NCBI GenBank assembly: GCA_964518335.1
Contig: CAZFDT010000112.1
Span: 1 to 13,434 of the forward strand
Length of the DNA: 13,434 nt
Origin: CAZFDT01 sp964518335
Lineage (GTDB): Bacteria > Planctomycetota > Phycisphaerae > Phycisphaerales > Phycisphaeraceae
Direction: 5' to 3'
The notes beneath the pieces were generated by a model. That model searched no databases, was not told the DNA's origin, and saw only the letters and a list, made by a program, of their open reading frames with translations. Positions 6,779 to 13,355 of the stretch are shown in pieces (position 1 is the first letter of the stretch; every line of letters begins with the position of its first letter). The position numbers and the translations under genes were made by a program.

Positions 6779-8824
6779 GTGAGCACGGACGGCCCACCCC
6801 TGACGCTGCACCGCTGGCTGGACGCGGCCGCGCCCCAGCCGTGGCTGCGCGCGGTTCGCGTGGGGCTGGGCTGCTACTGGGCGGCGCTGGCGGTGGCGAC
6901 GCACCTGCCGCAGTTGCGGATCGAGCACGACAAGCCGCTGGCGCTGCGGTCGGACCTGTTCGTGCATTTCGGGGCGTTTGCGCTGCTGACGGTCGGGCTG
7001 GCGTTGGCGCGGCCGCTGGGACGACGGGCGTCGCGCCGGCGCACGAGCCTGGCGGCGATCGCCATCGTGACGATCTACGCCGTCGTCGATGAATACACGC
7101 AGGGCTGGGTCGGCCGCGTCGTGGCGCTCGACGACGTGCTGACGAGCCTGGCGGGCGTGGCGGCGGCGGCGTTCGCACTCTTGGCCCAGTCTTCCCCTTC
7201 CGGCAGTGGGCAAGGGCCGCAAGACTCTCCTTCCGGGGGCGGCTTCGTTCGACACGCGATCGTCGTCAGCGTGTTCACGCTCATCTCCCGCCTCACCGGG
7301 CTGGTGCGCGACGCCGTCCTCGCCCGTGCGTTCGGTCTGTCGAGCGTCGCCGACGCCTTCTTCATCGGGTTCCTCGTGCCCAACCTCTTCCGCCGCCTCT
7401 TCGGCGAGGGGGCGCTCACTGCAGCGTTCATCCCCCACTACACCGATCTTCGCCGGCAGGACCCGGCCCTGGCGCGGCGATTCGCGTCGCTGTGGATCGC
7501 CGCGCTGCTCGTCGCCCTGTCGGCGGTCACGGTCGTGGGCGAACTCGTGCTGCTGACGGCCTCGACGCTGCAGTGGACCGACCACGCCTCGCTGGCGATC
7601 CGCTACACGATGGTCATGCTGCCGTACATGCCCACGATCTGCCTGGTGGCGCTGATCGGGGCGATGCTGCAGGTGCACGGCAAGTTCGGGCCGTCGGCGG
7701 CGGCGCCGGTGCTGCTCAACGTGGTGATGATCGCGGCGTGCCTGGCGGGCGGGTACGTGTTCGGCGCCGGCGGGCACGACGCCATGCGTCGCACCGCGAT
7801 GATCGTGGCGGTGGGCGTGCTCGTGGCCGGGGTCGTGCAACTGGTGTGGCAGCTCGCCGCCCTGCTGCGCAGCGAGCGGCTGACGCTGGACTTCGCCGGG
7901 ACGCGCCCGGCGTTCGTCGCCACGCTGGCGATGATGGGGCCGATGCTCGTGGGCCTGGCGGTGTTCCAGATCAACTCGTTTCTCGACAGCCTGATCGCGT
8001 TTGTGCTCGCATCGCGCGAGGGCGGGCCGACGACGTTTGCGCTGCTGGGGCGCGCGGTCGCCTATCCGATGACCGGCGGCGCCGTGGCCGCGCTGCAGTG
8101 GGCGCAGCGGCTGTACCAGTTCCCGCTGGGGGTGTTCGGCATCGCGGTGGCGACGGCGATCTTTCCCGCGCTGGCGGCCGCCGCGGATCGCGACGCCTTC
8201 CGGGGCACGCTGCAGCAGGGGCTGCGGCTGACGATGTTCATCGGGCTGCCGGCGAGCGTGGGGCTGATCCTGGTGCGCGTGCCGCTGTGCCGGGTGATCT
8301 ACGAGCGTGGGGCGTTTTCGCTCGATGACGCTCTGCGCGTGGGGACGATCCTGGCGGGGTATTCGGCGGCGGTGTGGGCCTATTCGATGACGCACGTGCT
8401 GACGCGCGCGTTTTATGCCCGCAAGGACGCGCGAACGCCGCTGCGCATCAGCGTGGGCATGGTGGGGCTGAACCTGGCGCTGAACCTGACGCTGATCTGG
8501 AAGCTGGGGGCCGCGGGGCTGGCGTGGTCCACTGCAGCGTCCAGCGCCGTGCAGGTCGTGCTGATGCTCCGCGCGGTGCAGCGTCACGTGGACCGCCCGG
8601 TGGACGCGGCCGTGTGGCGGAGCTGGGCCCGCACCGCGGCGATGACGCTGCTCATGGCCGCGGCGCTCGTGCCGGTGCTGTGGCTGTACGACCCGGCGAC
8701 GCTGTCGCGCGGCGGTGCAGTGCTGCAGTTGGCTGTGATGGTCGCGCTGGGCGCCGCCGTGTTCGCCGGCGGGTCGTGGCTGCTGGGAGCCGAGGAGTTG
8801 CGGTATCTGCGCCGCCGCCGGTGA
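6779..8824 (+). CDS. murJ: VanZ-like domain fused to MurJ lipid II flippase
   Basis: The C-terminal part (about residue 156 to the end at 681) is a complete MurJ/MviN, the MOP-superfamily flippase that moves lipid II across the inner membrane for peptidoglycan synthesis. Its signature is intact: SRLTGLVRD (R171, R177, D178), ADAFF (D192), LFRRLFGEGALTAAF (R205, R206, E210), then about 13 membrane segments. Residues about 25-135 form a VanZ-like membrane domain: a first TM segment, FVHFGAFALL (H63, F64), VVDEYTQGWVGR (D104, E105, Q108, R113) and ALDDVLTSLAG (D118, D119). A Ser/Gly/Pro linker (about 137-155) joins the two, with no stop or frameshift between. The start is GTG. An in-frame TGA at 6773-6775 rules out anything earlier, and no clear Shine-Dalgarno is seen. 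VanZ is known from low-level teicoplanin resistance, but its biochemical role is unclear. The fusion suggests a function tied to lipid-linked wall precursors. Confidence 0.93.
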   Translation: MSTDGPPLTLHRWLDAAAPQPWLRAVRVGLGCYWAALAVATHLPQLRIEHDKPLALRSDLFVHFGAFALLTVGLALARPLGRRASRRRTSLAAIAIVTIYAVVDEYTQGWVGRVVALDDVLTSLAGVAAAAFALLAQSSPSGSGQGPQDSPSGGGFVRHAIVVSVFTLISRLTGLVRDAVLARAFGLSSVADAFFIGFLVPNLFRRLFGEGALTAAFIPHYTDLRRQDPALARRFASLWIAALLVALSAVTVVGELVLLTASTLQWTDHASLAIRYTMVMLPYMPTICLVALIGAMLQVHGKFGPSAAAPVLLNVVMIAACLAGGYVFGAGGHDAMRRTAMIVAVGVLVAGVVQLVWQLAALLRSERLTLDFAGTRPAFVATLAMMGPMLVGLAVFQINSFLDSLIAFVLASREGGPTTFALLGRAVAYPMTGGAVAALQWAQRLYQFPLGVFGIAVATAIFPALAAAADRDAFRGTLQQGLRLTMFIGLPASVGLILVRVPLCRVIYERGAFSLDDALRVGTILAGYSAAVWAYSMTHVLTRAFYARKDARTPLRISVGMVGLNLALNLTLIWKLGAAGLAWSTAASSAVQVVLMLRAVQRHVDRPVDAAVWRSWARTAAMTLLMAAALVPVLWLYDPATLSRGGAVLQLAVMVALGAAVFAGGSWLLGAEELRYLRRRR

Positions 8825-8827
8825 TCA
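8822..8827. other. Abutting convergent stop codons (TGATCA)
   Basis: The TGA of the plus-strand VanZ-murJ gene (8822-8824) is immediately followed by TCA, the complement of the methyltransferase TGA (8825-8827). Together they form the palindrome TGATCA. There is no intergenic space, so any transcription terminator for either gene must lie inside the other coding region. Confidence 0.9.
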
Positions 8828-9724
8828 GACAATCTCGAACCAGAACGATCCGCCACGGCGCGACGCCGCATCGACGCCCAGGCGACGCCACAGCGGGGCG
8901 AGGATCGACGCCAGGTCCGGCGTCAGGAAGCAGTAGTTCACCGGCAGCACGATTCGCATCCGCGCCGACCCGCCCAGCAGCCACGCGGCCAGCACGTACT
9001 GCTCGGCGTACCAGCGGTCCAGCCACTGCGGCGGATAGTCCTCGGGCAGATACACGTCGTGCACGTGAACCAGCACGCCCGGCGCGAGCCGCGGCAGGAC
9101 CTCGGTGAAGAACACCGTCACGTCGCTGTTCTGGAGGACCTGGTGCGACCCGTCGAAGAAGAGGATGTCGCCGGGCTGCAGTTGCTCGAATCGCGCGGGA
9201 TCGATGGTCTCCAGCCCCACCCGCTCGATGCTGTCCACGAGCCGATCGATCTGCGCCCGCGGCTGCGGGTCGATCGAGACCAGCTTCGTCGCCAATTCCC
9301 ATCGGCTCACTGCAGCACGCGCGAACTTCGTCGAGTGACCCGATCCGATCTCGACGAACTGCCCCGGCTTGCGCAGCGCGATCATCGCGTACAGCGCCGC
9401 CGCGTCTCCGGGCGAGAAGTAGCGATTGTTCCAGTACGGCGTGTCGGCATCGTCACTGCCGTCAACGGGAATCGCCGCCAGGTCCTCGGCAAGTGCAGCG
9501 ATATTTCTAAGCGTACTTGCATAGCCGTCGCGCCCCGCCGCCATGATACGGTCCACGAAGGGGTTGACCGGCTGCCCGTGCCCGAAGCGCACGCGCGGGT
9601 GGACGGGGAACTTGAGGTGGATGTCCATGCCGGTGCGCTTCTTGCGCGGCTCGGCCGGGGTTGGCGCCGAACCGCAAGCGGCTTGGGCGATCAACCGTAG
9701 CCGGCGGCGAAGTTCAGCGAGCAT
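8825..9724 (-). CDS. Class I SAM-dependent methyltransferase
   Basis: A Rossmann-fold methyltransferase of 299 aa from the chosen ATG; substrate unknown. Motif I is FVEIGSGHSTKFA (about 123-135), binding SAM. The acidic loop after beta-2 is VSIDPQPR (about 149-156). DILFFDGSH (about 186-194) is the beta-4 region, followed by HVHDVYLPEDYP (about 220-231), a His/Asp-rich stretch that may form the active site. This resembles the Methyltransf_24-type group often found among glycan or secondary-metabolite genes. An in-frame ATG at 9757 would add 11 residues. Neither start has a strong Shine-Dalgarno; MLAELRRRL is preferred as the more natural beginning. The gene begins 49 bases after the metalloprotease stop (16 with the longer start), so cotranscription is likely. 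Its TGA directly abuts that of the convergent VanZ-murJ gene. Confidence 0.85.
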   Translation of the reverse strand: MLAELRRRLRLIAQAACGSAPTPAEPRKKRTGMDIHLKFPVHPRVRFGHGQPVNPFVDRIMAAGRDGYASTLRNIAALAEDLAAIPVDGSDDADTPYWNNRYFSPGDAAALYAMIALRKPGQFVEIGSGHSTKFARAAVSRWELATKLVSIDPQPRAQIDRLVDSIERVGLETIDPARFEQLQPGDILFFDGSHQVLQNSDVTVFFTEVLPRLAPGVLVHVHDVYLPEDYPPQWLDRWYAEQYVLAAWLLGGSARMRIVLPVNYCFLTPDLASILAPLWRRLGVDAASRRGGSFWFEIV

Positions 9725-9773
9725 GGTGCGGTTCCCGGCGGCGCGACACGATGGCATCGCGGGCCGGGCACGA

Positions 9774-11003
9774 TCATACCGCGGCCCGGCGTCGGCCCAG
9801 CGCCGCCAGCGTCAGCAGCAGCAGGATCGCCGTCTTCGGCTCGGGAATGATGAGCAGCACCTCGTAGAACCCGCCCGCGCCGCCCTCGCCGTTGACGTTG
9901 TCGTAGGCCGCGTTGCCCATCTCGATGGAGAAGGCGTAGGTGCCGGCGTCGAGCATGACCTCGAAGATCAGGTCGTCGAAGGCGCTGCTGCCATCGACGT
10001 TGACGAGCTGGCCGCCGTTGGCGCCCACATCGACGAGGGTGGTGGCGTCGGACCACAGTTGCAGCTCCGGATCGATGAAATCGGGCACGAGCGAAGCGTC
10101 GTGTCCGGTGATCGAGCTGAAGATAAGCCGGGAGCTATAGACCTCAATAGTGACCTTGGTCGGACCGGTGAGGGTGAACTTGAAGAAGTCCACGTCGCTG
10201 TCGTCGCTGAGGATGCCGTTGATGTTGAGTGCGTCGTTGGCGATGTCGCCGGTGACGTCGAGACCGGCGGCGAAGGTGTTGCCGACGCCCAGGGTGTCGA
10301 TGCTGGCGATGCCGTCCTGGGCGAAGCCGAGCTTGGTCTTGCTGTAGCGGTGGATTTTGTTGGTTTGGAAGAGGGTGTTGGCCGAGTTCATCATGCGTCG
10401 GTCGGCTGGCCCGGTGCCGCCGATGATGTCGGTGTGGCTCAGGCCCAGGATGTGGCCCAGTTCGTGGCCGGCGACGTTGGCCAGCGCCAGGCCGACCTTG
10501 TTGACGGTGGTGAGCACCTCGTTGCCCGCGCCGTGCGTGCCGGTGTCCTCGTCGCGCACCTCCTTGGTGAAGATCATGGCCTTGTCATTCTTGCCCAGGT
10601 TTCGCCAGTCGATAGCGCTGGCGATGCCGGTGACGCCCGCCCCGGCAGGGTTGAGAATGTCCTCGCCGATGAACAGGGTGTGGTAATCGCCCGCCGGCGG
10701 AGCCGCCCCGTCGTCGAAGGCGATGGTGAACCCGGCGTAGAGCGCCTCCAGCTCGGACTTGATCTTGGCTTTGACCGCGGCCAGATCGCCCGCGACCAGC
10801 CCGAACTGCGTCACGTCGAGGGCGCCGACCTCGTACGTCTCGGTCTGCGTGAAGTCGCCGGCGTCGCGCGTGCTGAACGACCCGCCGTCATAGTCGAGAT
10901 AGACCGTGCCCAGCGAGGCGTGGACATTGGCCACCGCCAGCGCGACAACCCCCAGCCCGCACCAGACCGGCAGCATCTGAATCTGTTTCCGATCGGACCG
11001 CAT
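9774..11003 (-). CDS. Secreted metzincin-type zinc metalloprotease with PPC-like domain and PEP-CTERM anchor
   Basis: A predicted exported protease, 409 aa from the chosen ATG. The N-terminus MRSDRK and a hydrophobic core end in VHAS, a signal peptide cleaved near residue 29-30. HELGHILGLSH (180-190) matches the metzincin zinc site HExxHxxGxxH, with E181 catalytic. The methionine pair M204/M205 is well placed for the Met-turn. Residues about 266-385, beginning DDSDVDFFKFTLTG, resemble a bacterial pre-peptidase C-terminal (PPC) beta domain. The end, PEPK (387-390), a hydrophobic stretch and RRR (404-406), is a PEP-CTERM sorting tail, known to be processed by an exosortase in EPS-producing bacteria. 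A perfect AGGAGG six bases upstream fixes the ATG at 11003. The substrate is unknown; surface-protein or matrix turnover is an inference. Confidence 0.88.
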   Translation of the reverse strand: MRSDRKQIQMLPVWCGLGVVALAVANVHASLGTVYLDYDGGSFSTRDAGDFTQTETYEVGALDVTQFGLVAGDLAAVKAKIKSELEALYAGFTIAFDDGAAPPAGDYHTLFIGEDILNPAGAGVTGIASAIDWRNLGKNDKAMIFTKEVRDEDTGTHGAGNEVLTTVNKVGLALANVAGHELGHILGLSHTDIIGGTGPADRRMMNSANTLFQTNKIHRYSKTKLGFAQDGIASIDTLGVGNTFAAGLDVTGDIANDALNINGILSDDSDVDFFKFTLTGPTKVTIEVYSSRLIFSSITGHDASLVPDFIDPELQLWSDATTLVDVGANGGQLVNVDGSSAFDDLIFEVMLDAGTYAFSIEMGNAAYDNVNGEGGAGGFYEVLLIIPEPKTAILLLLTLAALGRRRAAV

Positions 11004-11009
11004 CGTGGA

Positions 11010-11015
11010 CCTCCT
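11010..11015 (-). promoter_or_regulatory. Consensus Shine-Dalgarno of the metalloprotease gene
   Basis: AGGAGG on the minus strand, six bases before the ATG at 11003. It is the only perfect Shine-Dalgarno among the starts in this window, and it overrules the longer in-frame start 20 codons upstream. It suggests efficient translation of the secreted protein. Confidence 0.85.
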
Positions 11016-11200
11016 GAAGAATGGGATAGAGACGACCTGGCGACACCCCCCGTGTCCGCGCACAGGACAAGCGACGATCCCGCGTCATGGCAGGCACAGC
11101 GACACAAGCCGGCGTCGCGGCCGGCGACCAGATGCGTGCGAAGCGTCACACGAAGTGCTTCCCCCACGCGACGCCCTCAGAGTACCGATGGCCTGGTGCA

Positions 11201-11221
11201 AACGCAAGAGGCATCCGCCTC
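11201..11221 (-). terminator. Weak terminator-like hairpin at the ftsY stop
   Basis: On the minus strand GAGGC (11221-11217), loop GGAT and GCCTC (11212-11208) are followed by TTGCGTTT. The stem is only five base pairs, overlaps the ftsY stop codon, and has a broken U-tract. It may partly end the ftsY transcript before the metalloprotease gene, which has its own strong ribosome-binding site 200 bases on. Confidence 0.25.
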
Positions 11222-12146
11222 ACGCCGCGAACATGGCTTCGACGAACTTTTCCGGGTCGAAGGGCTCGACGTCGTCGGGGGTTTCGCCCACGCCGATGAA
11301 CTTGACGGGGAGGGCCAGTTCCTCGCGGATGGCGATGACGATGCCGCCGCGGGCGGTTCCGTCGAGCTTGGAGAGGAAGACGCCGGTGACGTCGGTGGCG
11401 GCGGTGAAGACCTTGGCCTGGTTGATGCCGTTCTGCCCGGTGGTGGCGTCGAGGACGAGGATGACCTCGTGCGGGGCCCCGGGGATCTTTTTCGCCACGA
11501 CGTTCCTGATCTTGGTGAGCTGGCGCATGAGGTGGTCCTGCGTGTGCAGTCGGCCGGCGGTGTCGATGAGCAGGACATCGACGCCGCGGCTCACTGCAGC
11601 GTCGGCGGCGTCGAAGGCCACTGCAGCGGGGTCGCCGCCCTGCTGGCCCTTGACGACCTCGACGCCCAGCCGGCCGGACCACACCTCCAACTGCTGCACC
11701 GCGGCGGCGCGAAAGGTGTCGCACGCCGCCAGCAGCACACTTTTGCCCTCGTCGCGCAGGGCCTTGGCGATCTTGGCGATGCTCGTCGTCTTGCCGCTGC
11801 CGTTGATCCCGGCGACGAGGATGACCGTGGGCCCGCCGGACGTGGAGAGCTGCAGTTGGCGGTGCTCTTGCGGGAAGTAGGCCACGAGCTGCTGCTTGAG
11901 GTAGGTCAGCGCCTCGTCGCCGTTGTGGATTTCGCCGCGCTCCCACGCGGCCTGGATGTCGCGGGCCAGCTCCAGGCTGGTCTTGACGCCGACGTCCGAC
12001 TCGATGAGTCGGCGCTCGAGCCGGGCGAACACCTCGGGCGACAGCGGCGCGCCGGTGAGGATGGTGCGCACGCCCTGGCCCAGGCCCTGGCGCGTCTTGG
12101 TCAGGCCCTTGGTGAGCTGAGAGAAGATGGTCTTGAACAGGCCCAT
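11220..12146 (-). CDS. ftsY: Signal recognition particle receptor FtsY
   Basis: The SRP receptor GTPase that docks ribosome-nascent-chain/SRP complexes at the inner membrane. It is 308 aa, with an N-domain helical bundle (about 1-95) and an SRP-type G domain. Motifs are the P-loop GINGSGKTT (113-121), DTFRAAAVQQL (143-153), DTAGR (195-199), LSKLDGTARGG (258-268) and the closing-loop GVGE followed by DDVEPF. The protein starts directly with MGLFKTIF and lacks the long acidic A-domain of E. coli FtsY, so membrane contact probably relies on the N-terminal amphipathic helix. No Shine-Dalgarno is visible before the ATG, but family alignment supports this start. It lies 87 bases after the coiled-coil gene. 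Confidence 0.97.
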   Translation of the reverse strand: MGLFKTIFSQLTKGLTKTRQGLGQGVRTILTGAPLSPEVFARLERRLIESDVGVKTSLELARDIQAAWERGEIHNGDEALTYLKQQLVAYFPQEHRQLQLSTSGGPTVILVAGINGSGKTTSIAKIAKALRDEGKSVLLAACDTFRAAAVQQLEVWSGRLGVEVVKGQQGGDPAAVAFDAADAAVSRGVDVLLIDTAGRLHTQDHLMRQLTKIRNVVAKKIPGAPHEVILVLDATTGQNGINQAKVFTAATDVTGVFLSKLDGTARGGIVIAIREELALPVKFIGVGETPDDVEPFDPEKFVEAMFAA

Positions 12147-12233
12147 GGGGCGGGGAGGGTCGGGGTTGGGTGGCGAGCGGTCACGCGCGGATCGCGCGAC
12201 CCCCGAGCCGTGCGCGTGTGACAGTGGTCGGGC

Positions 12234-12662
12234 TTACCAGCGCGGACGTCCGCGAGACGGTCCGCCGCGACCGCCGCCGCCGCCGTAGCCGCCGGAGGGT
12301 CGTGACCCACCGCCGTAACCGCCGGAGGGGCGCGACCCGCCGAAGCCGCTGTCGAAGCCGCGCTGCGGGCGCTGGCCCATGTCCCACTGGCCCTTGCGCT
12401 CGTGCTTGTCCTTGAGGTGCTGCTGCGCCAGGCCGATGAGCGTCTGCAGCCGTGACAGTTGCCCGCGCAGCAGACTCGTCTGCTGCTCGTTGGGCGGCTG
12501 CAGCTTGGCCAGGCGCTCGATGCGCTTCTCAAGGTGACCGCTTTCGGCGGTCAGCTTGGCGATGTGCTCCTCGAGCTGGGTGATGTTCATCTTGGCCATC
12601 TTCGCCACCGAGGGCGAGGGGAGGCCGTCAATCATCGGCGGTCGTCGTTTCTGGGATCGCAT
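12234..12662 (-). CDS. Small coiled-coil protein with Gly/Arg-rich tail, unknown function
   Basis: I do not recognise a family. From the ATG at 12662 the product is 142 aa. The N-terminus is basic. MNITQLEEHIAKL opens a heptad-rich, charged helical region of about 70 residues (Leu at regular spacing, many Glu, Lys and Gln), which predicts a coiled coil. The last 40 or so residues are Gly, Ser, Arg, Pro and Tyr, with a duplicated GSRPSGGYGG and a final GRGGPSRGRPRW. Tails of this kind often bind RNA or drive assembly, but that is inference. The start is uncertain: in-frame ATGs at 12635, 12599 and 12590 would remove the basic N-terminus, a TTG at 12680 would extend it, and none has a clear Shine-Dalgarno. 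A TATACC -10-like hexamer lies just upstream of 12662. It sits between nusB (about 50 bases) and ftsY (87 bases) on the same strand. Confidence 0.65.
   Translation of the reverse strand: MRSQKRRPPMIDGLPSPSVAKMAKMNITQLEEHIAKLTAESGHLEKRIERLAKLQPPNEQQTSLLRGQLSRLQTLIGLAQQHLKDKHERKGQWDMGQRPQRGFDSGFGGSRPSGGYGGGSRPSGGYGGGGGRGGPSRGRPRW
12281..12340. repeat. Two tandem 30-bp units in the Gly-rich tail
   Basis: Positions 12281-12310 and 12311-12340 match at 26 of 30 bases and encode the tandem decapeptide GSRPSGGYGG. The differences are mostly third-base changes, so the peptide repeat is maintained while the DNA has drifted. Confidence 0.8.
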
Positions 12663-12710
12663 GGGGTATAGTTTAAGCAATATCGGCTGCGAATAGAAAC
12701 GCCAGGGGGG

Positions 12711-13157
12711 TCAATCCTGCACCGAGGCGGGGTGGGGCTGGTCGGCTGAGGCGTGGGACAAAGTCCGGGCCAGCTTATCCAGCACGCCGTTGACGAAGGC
12801 CGGGCTCTGGTCGCTGCCGAACGTCTTGGCCAGTTCGATGGCCTCGTTGATGGCGACCTTGGCGGGGACGCGGTCGGTGGTCATCTCGTGGTGGGCCAGC
12901 CGGAGAATGGCCCGGTCCACGGGGGGCTGGCGGTGCGTGGGCCAGTCGTCGGCGACCGCCGCAACCGCCGTGTCCGCCGCCGCCCGGCCCTCCCACGCCG
13001 ACCACGCCAGCTCAAAACCCGCCCCCGCCGTCGTCGCATCGTCCGGCCCGTCCGCCAGCGACTCGCGGATCGCCGGCCCGTCCGCCTCGCCACGCAGGTC
13101 AATCTGGTACAGCACCTGCATCGCCAAGCGTCGGATGTCACGTCGTGGAGGCATCAT
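12711..13157 (-). CDS. nusB: Transcription antitermination factor NusB
   Basis: An all-helical RNA-binding protein that, with NusE (S10), NusA and NusG, recognises boxA in rRNA operon leaders and supports antitermination. It is 148 aa from the ATG at 13157, and the family is usually about 130-160. It has the N-terminal RRLAMQVLYQID (9-20, with the expected Arg and LYQ-D pattern), VDRAILRLAHHEM (80-92) and the C-terminal block VAINEAIELAKTFG (101-114) with FVNGVLDKLAR (121-131). Two ATGs are adjacent (13157 and 13154). An in-frame extension of 55 codons upstream runs through repeat DNA and is rejected. No Shine-Dalgarno is visible, and a -10-like TACACT lies three bases from the ATG, so a leaderless mRNA is possible. 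The ribH gene often found before nusB is not seen in this window. Confidence 0.95.
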   Translation of the reverse strand: MMPPRRDIRRLAMQVLYQIDLRGEADGPAIRESLADGPDDATTAGAGFELAWSAWEGRAAADTAVAAVADDWPTHRQPPVDRAILRLAHHEMTTDRVPAKVAINEAIELAKTFGSDQSPAFVNGVLDKLARTLSHASADQPHPASVQD

Positions 13158-13160
13158 CAC

Positions 13161-13166
13161 AGTGTA
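13161..13166 (-). promoter_or_regulatory. -10-like hexamer before nusB
   Basis: TACACT on the minus strand matches the sigma-70 -10 at four of six positions. It ends three bases before the first ATG, so transcription would begin at or near the second ATG (13154). The -35 position (about 13184-13189) has no good match. The lack of a Shine-Dalgarno fits a leaderless start, but the evidence is thin. Confidence 0.25.
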
Positions 13167-13186
13167 GCGTCTGCGAGCGTGAGGCT

Positions 13187-13204
13187 CGGGCACTTGAGTG
13201 CCCG
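13187..13204. repeat. 18-bp palindrome upstream of nusB
   Basis: CGGGCACT, TG, AGTGCCCG: two perfect 8-bp arms separated by two bases. It lies 30 bases upstream of the nusB start. The tiny spacer makes it a poor RNA hairpin but a good dimeric protein-binding site or a REP-like cruciform. It abuts the longer inverted repeat at 13213-13320. Confidence 0.7.
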
Positions 13205-13212
13205 TGAGCATG

Positions 13213-13320
13213 GGGTTCAGGGAACAGGGATCGGGGATCGGGGGTTTGAAAAGCAGCGACTCGCAGTACGGGATCGCATCTGTAGTCTCCCCCGATCCCT
13301 GATCCCCGGTGCCCGAACCC
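13213..13320. repeat. Long inverted repeat built of 7-bp units
   Basis: The arms are 13213-13244 and 13289-13320, each 32 bp, matching at 27 of 32 positions when one is inverted, around a 44-base spacer. The left arm contains consecutive 7-bp units CAGGGAA, CAGGGAT, CGGGGAT and CGGGGGT. The right arm has the complementary series, including ATCCCTG and ATCCCCG. The spacer contains no ORF. It could be a non-autonomous mobile element or a member of the heptamer repeat family seen at 67-101. Confidence 0.8.
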
Positions 13321-13327
13321 AAGAAAA

Positions 13328-13355
13328 AGCCCGCGGCGGGGGTCCGCCGCGGGCT
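13328..13355 (-). terminator. Rho-independent terminator of a gene beyond the window
   Basis: On the minus strand a perfect 12-bp GC-rich stem (AGCCCGCGGCGG with CCGCCGCGGGCT, loop ACCC) is followed by TTTTCTT. On the plus strand no U-run follows, so it works in one direction. It should end a minus-strand transcript entering from beyond 13434, whose coding end cannot be defined. One frame from the edge stops at TGA (13400-13398). It also isolates nusB from upstream transcription. Confidence 0.85.

Noticed and set aside
5247..7178. 643-codon open frame on the minus strand opposite trpB2
   Set aside because: Arg, Pro and His-rich low-complexity translation, antisense to trpB2 and the VanZ-murJ start, with no domain.
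6650..8587. 645-codon open frame on the minus strand opposite VanZ-murJ
   Set aside because: Composition (Arg, Gln, His) is typical of antisense shadows. The plus frame has a clear MurJ signature.
9543..12221. 892-codon open frame on the plus strand
   Set aside because: It runs antisense across the methyltransferase, metalloprotease and ftsY genes and the gaps between them. All three are well-supported genes, so this is a GC-rich shadow.
13158..13322. 55-codon N-terminal extension of NusB
   Set aside because: The extension translates repeat DNA, and the NusB family starts close to the RRLAMQVLYQ block.
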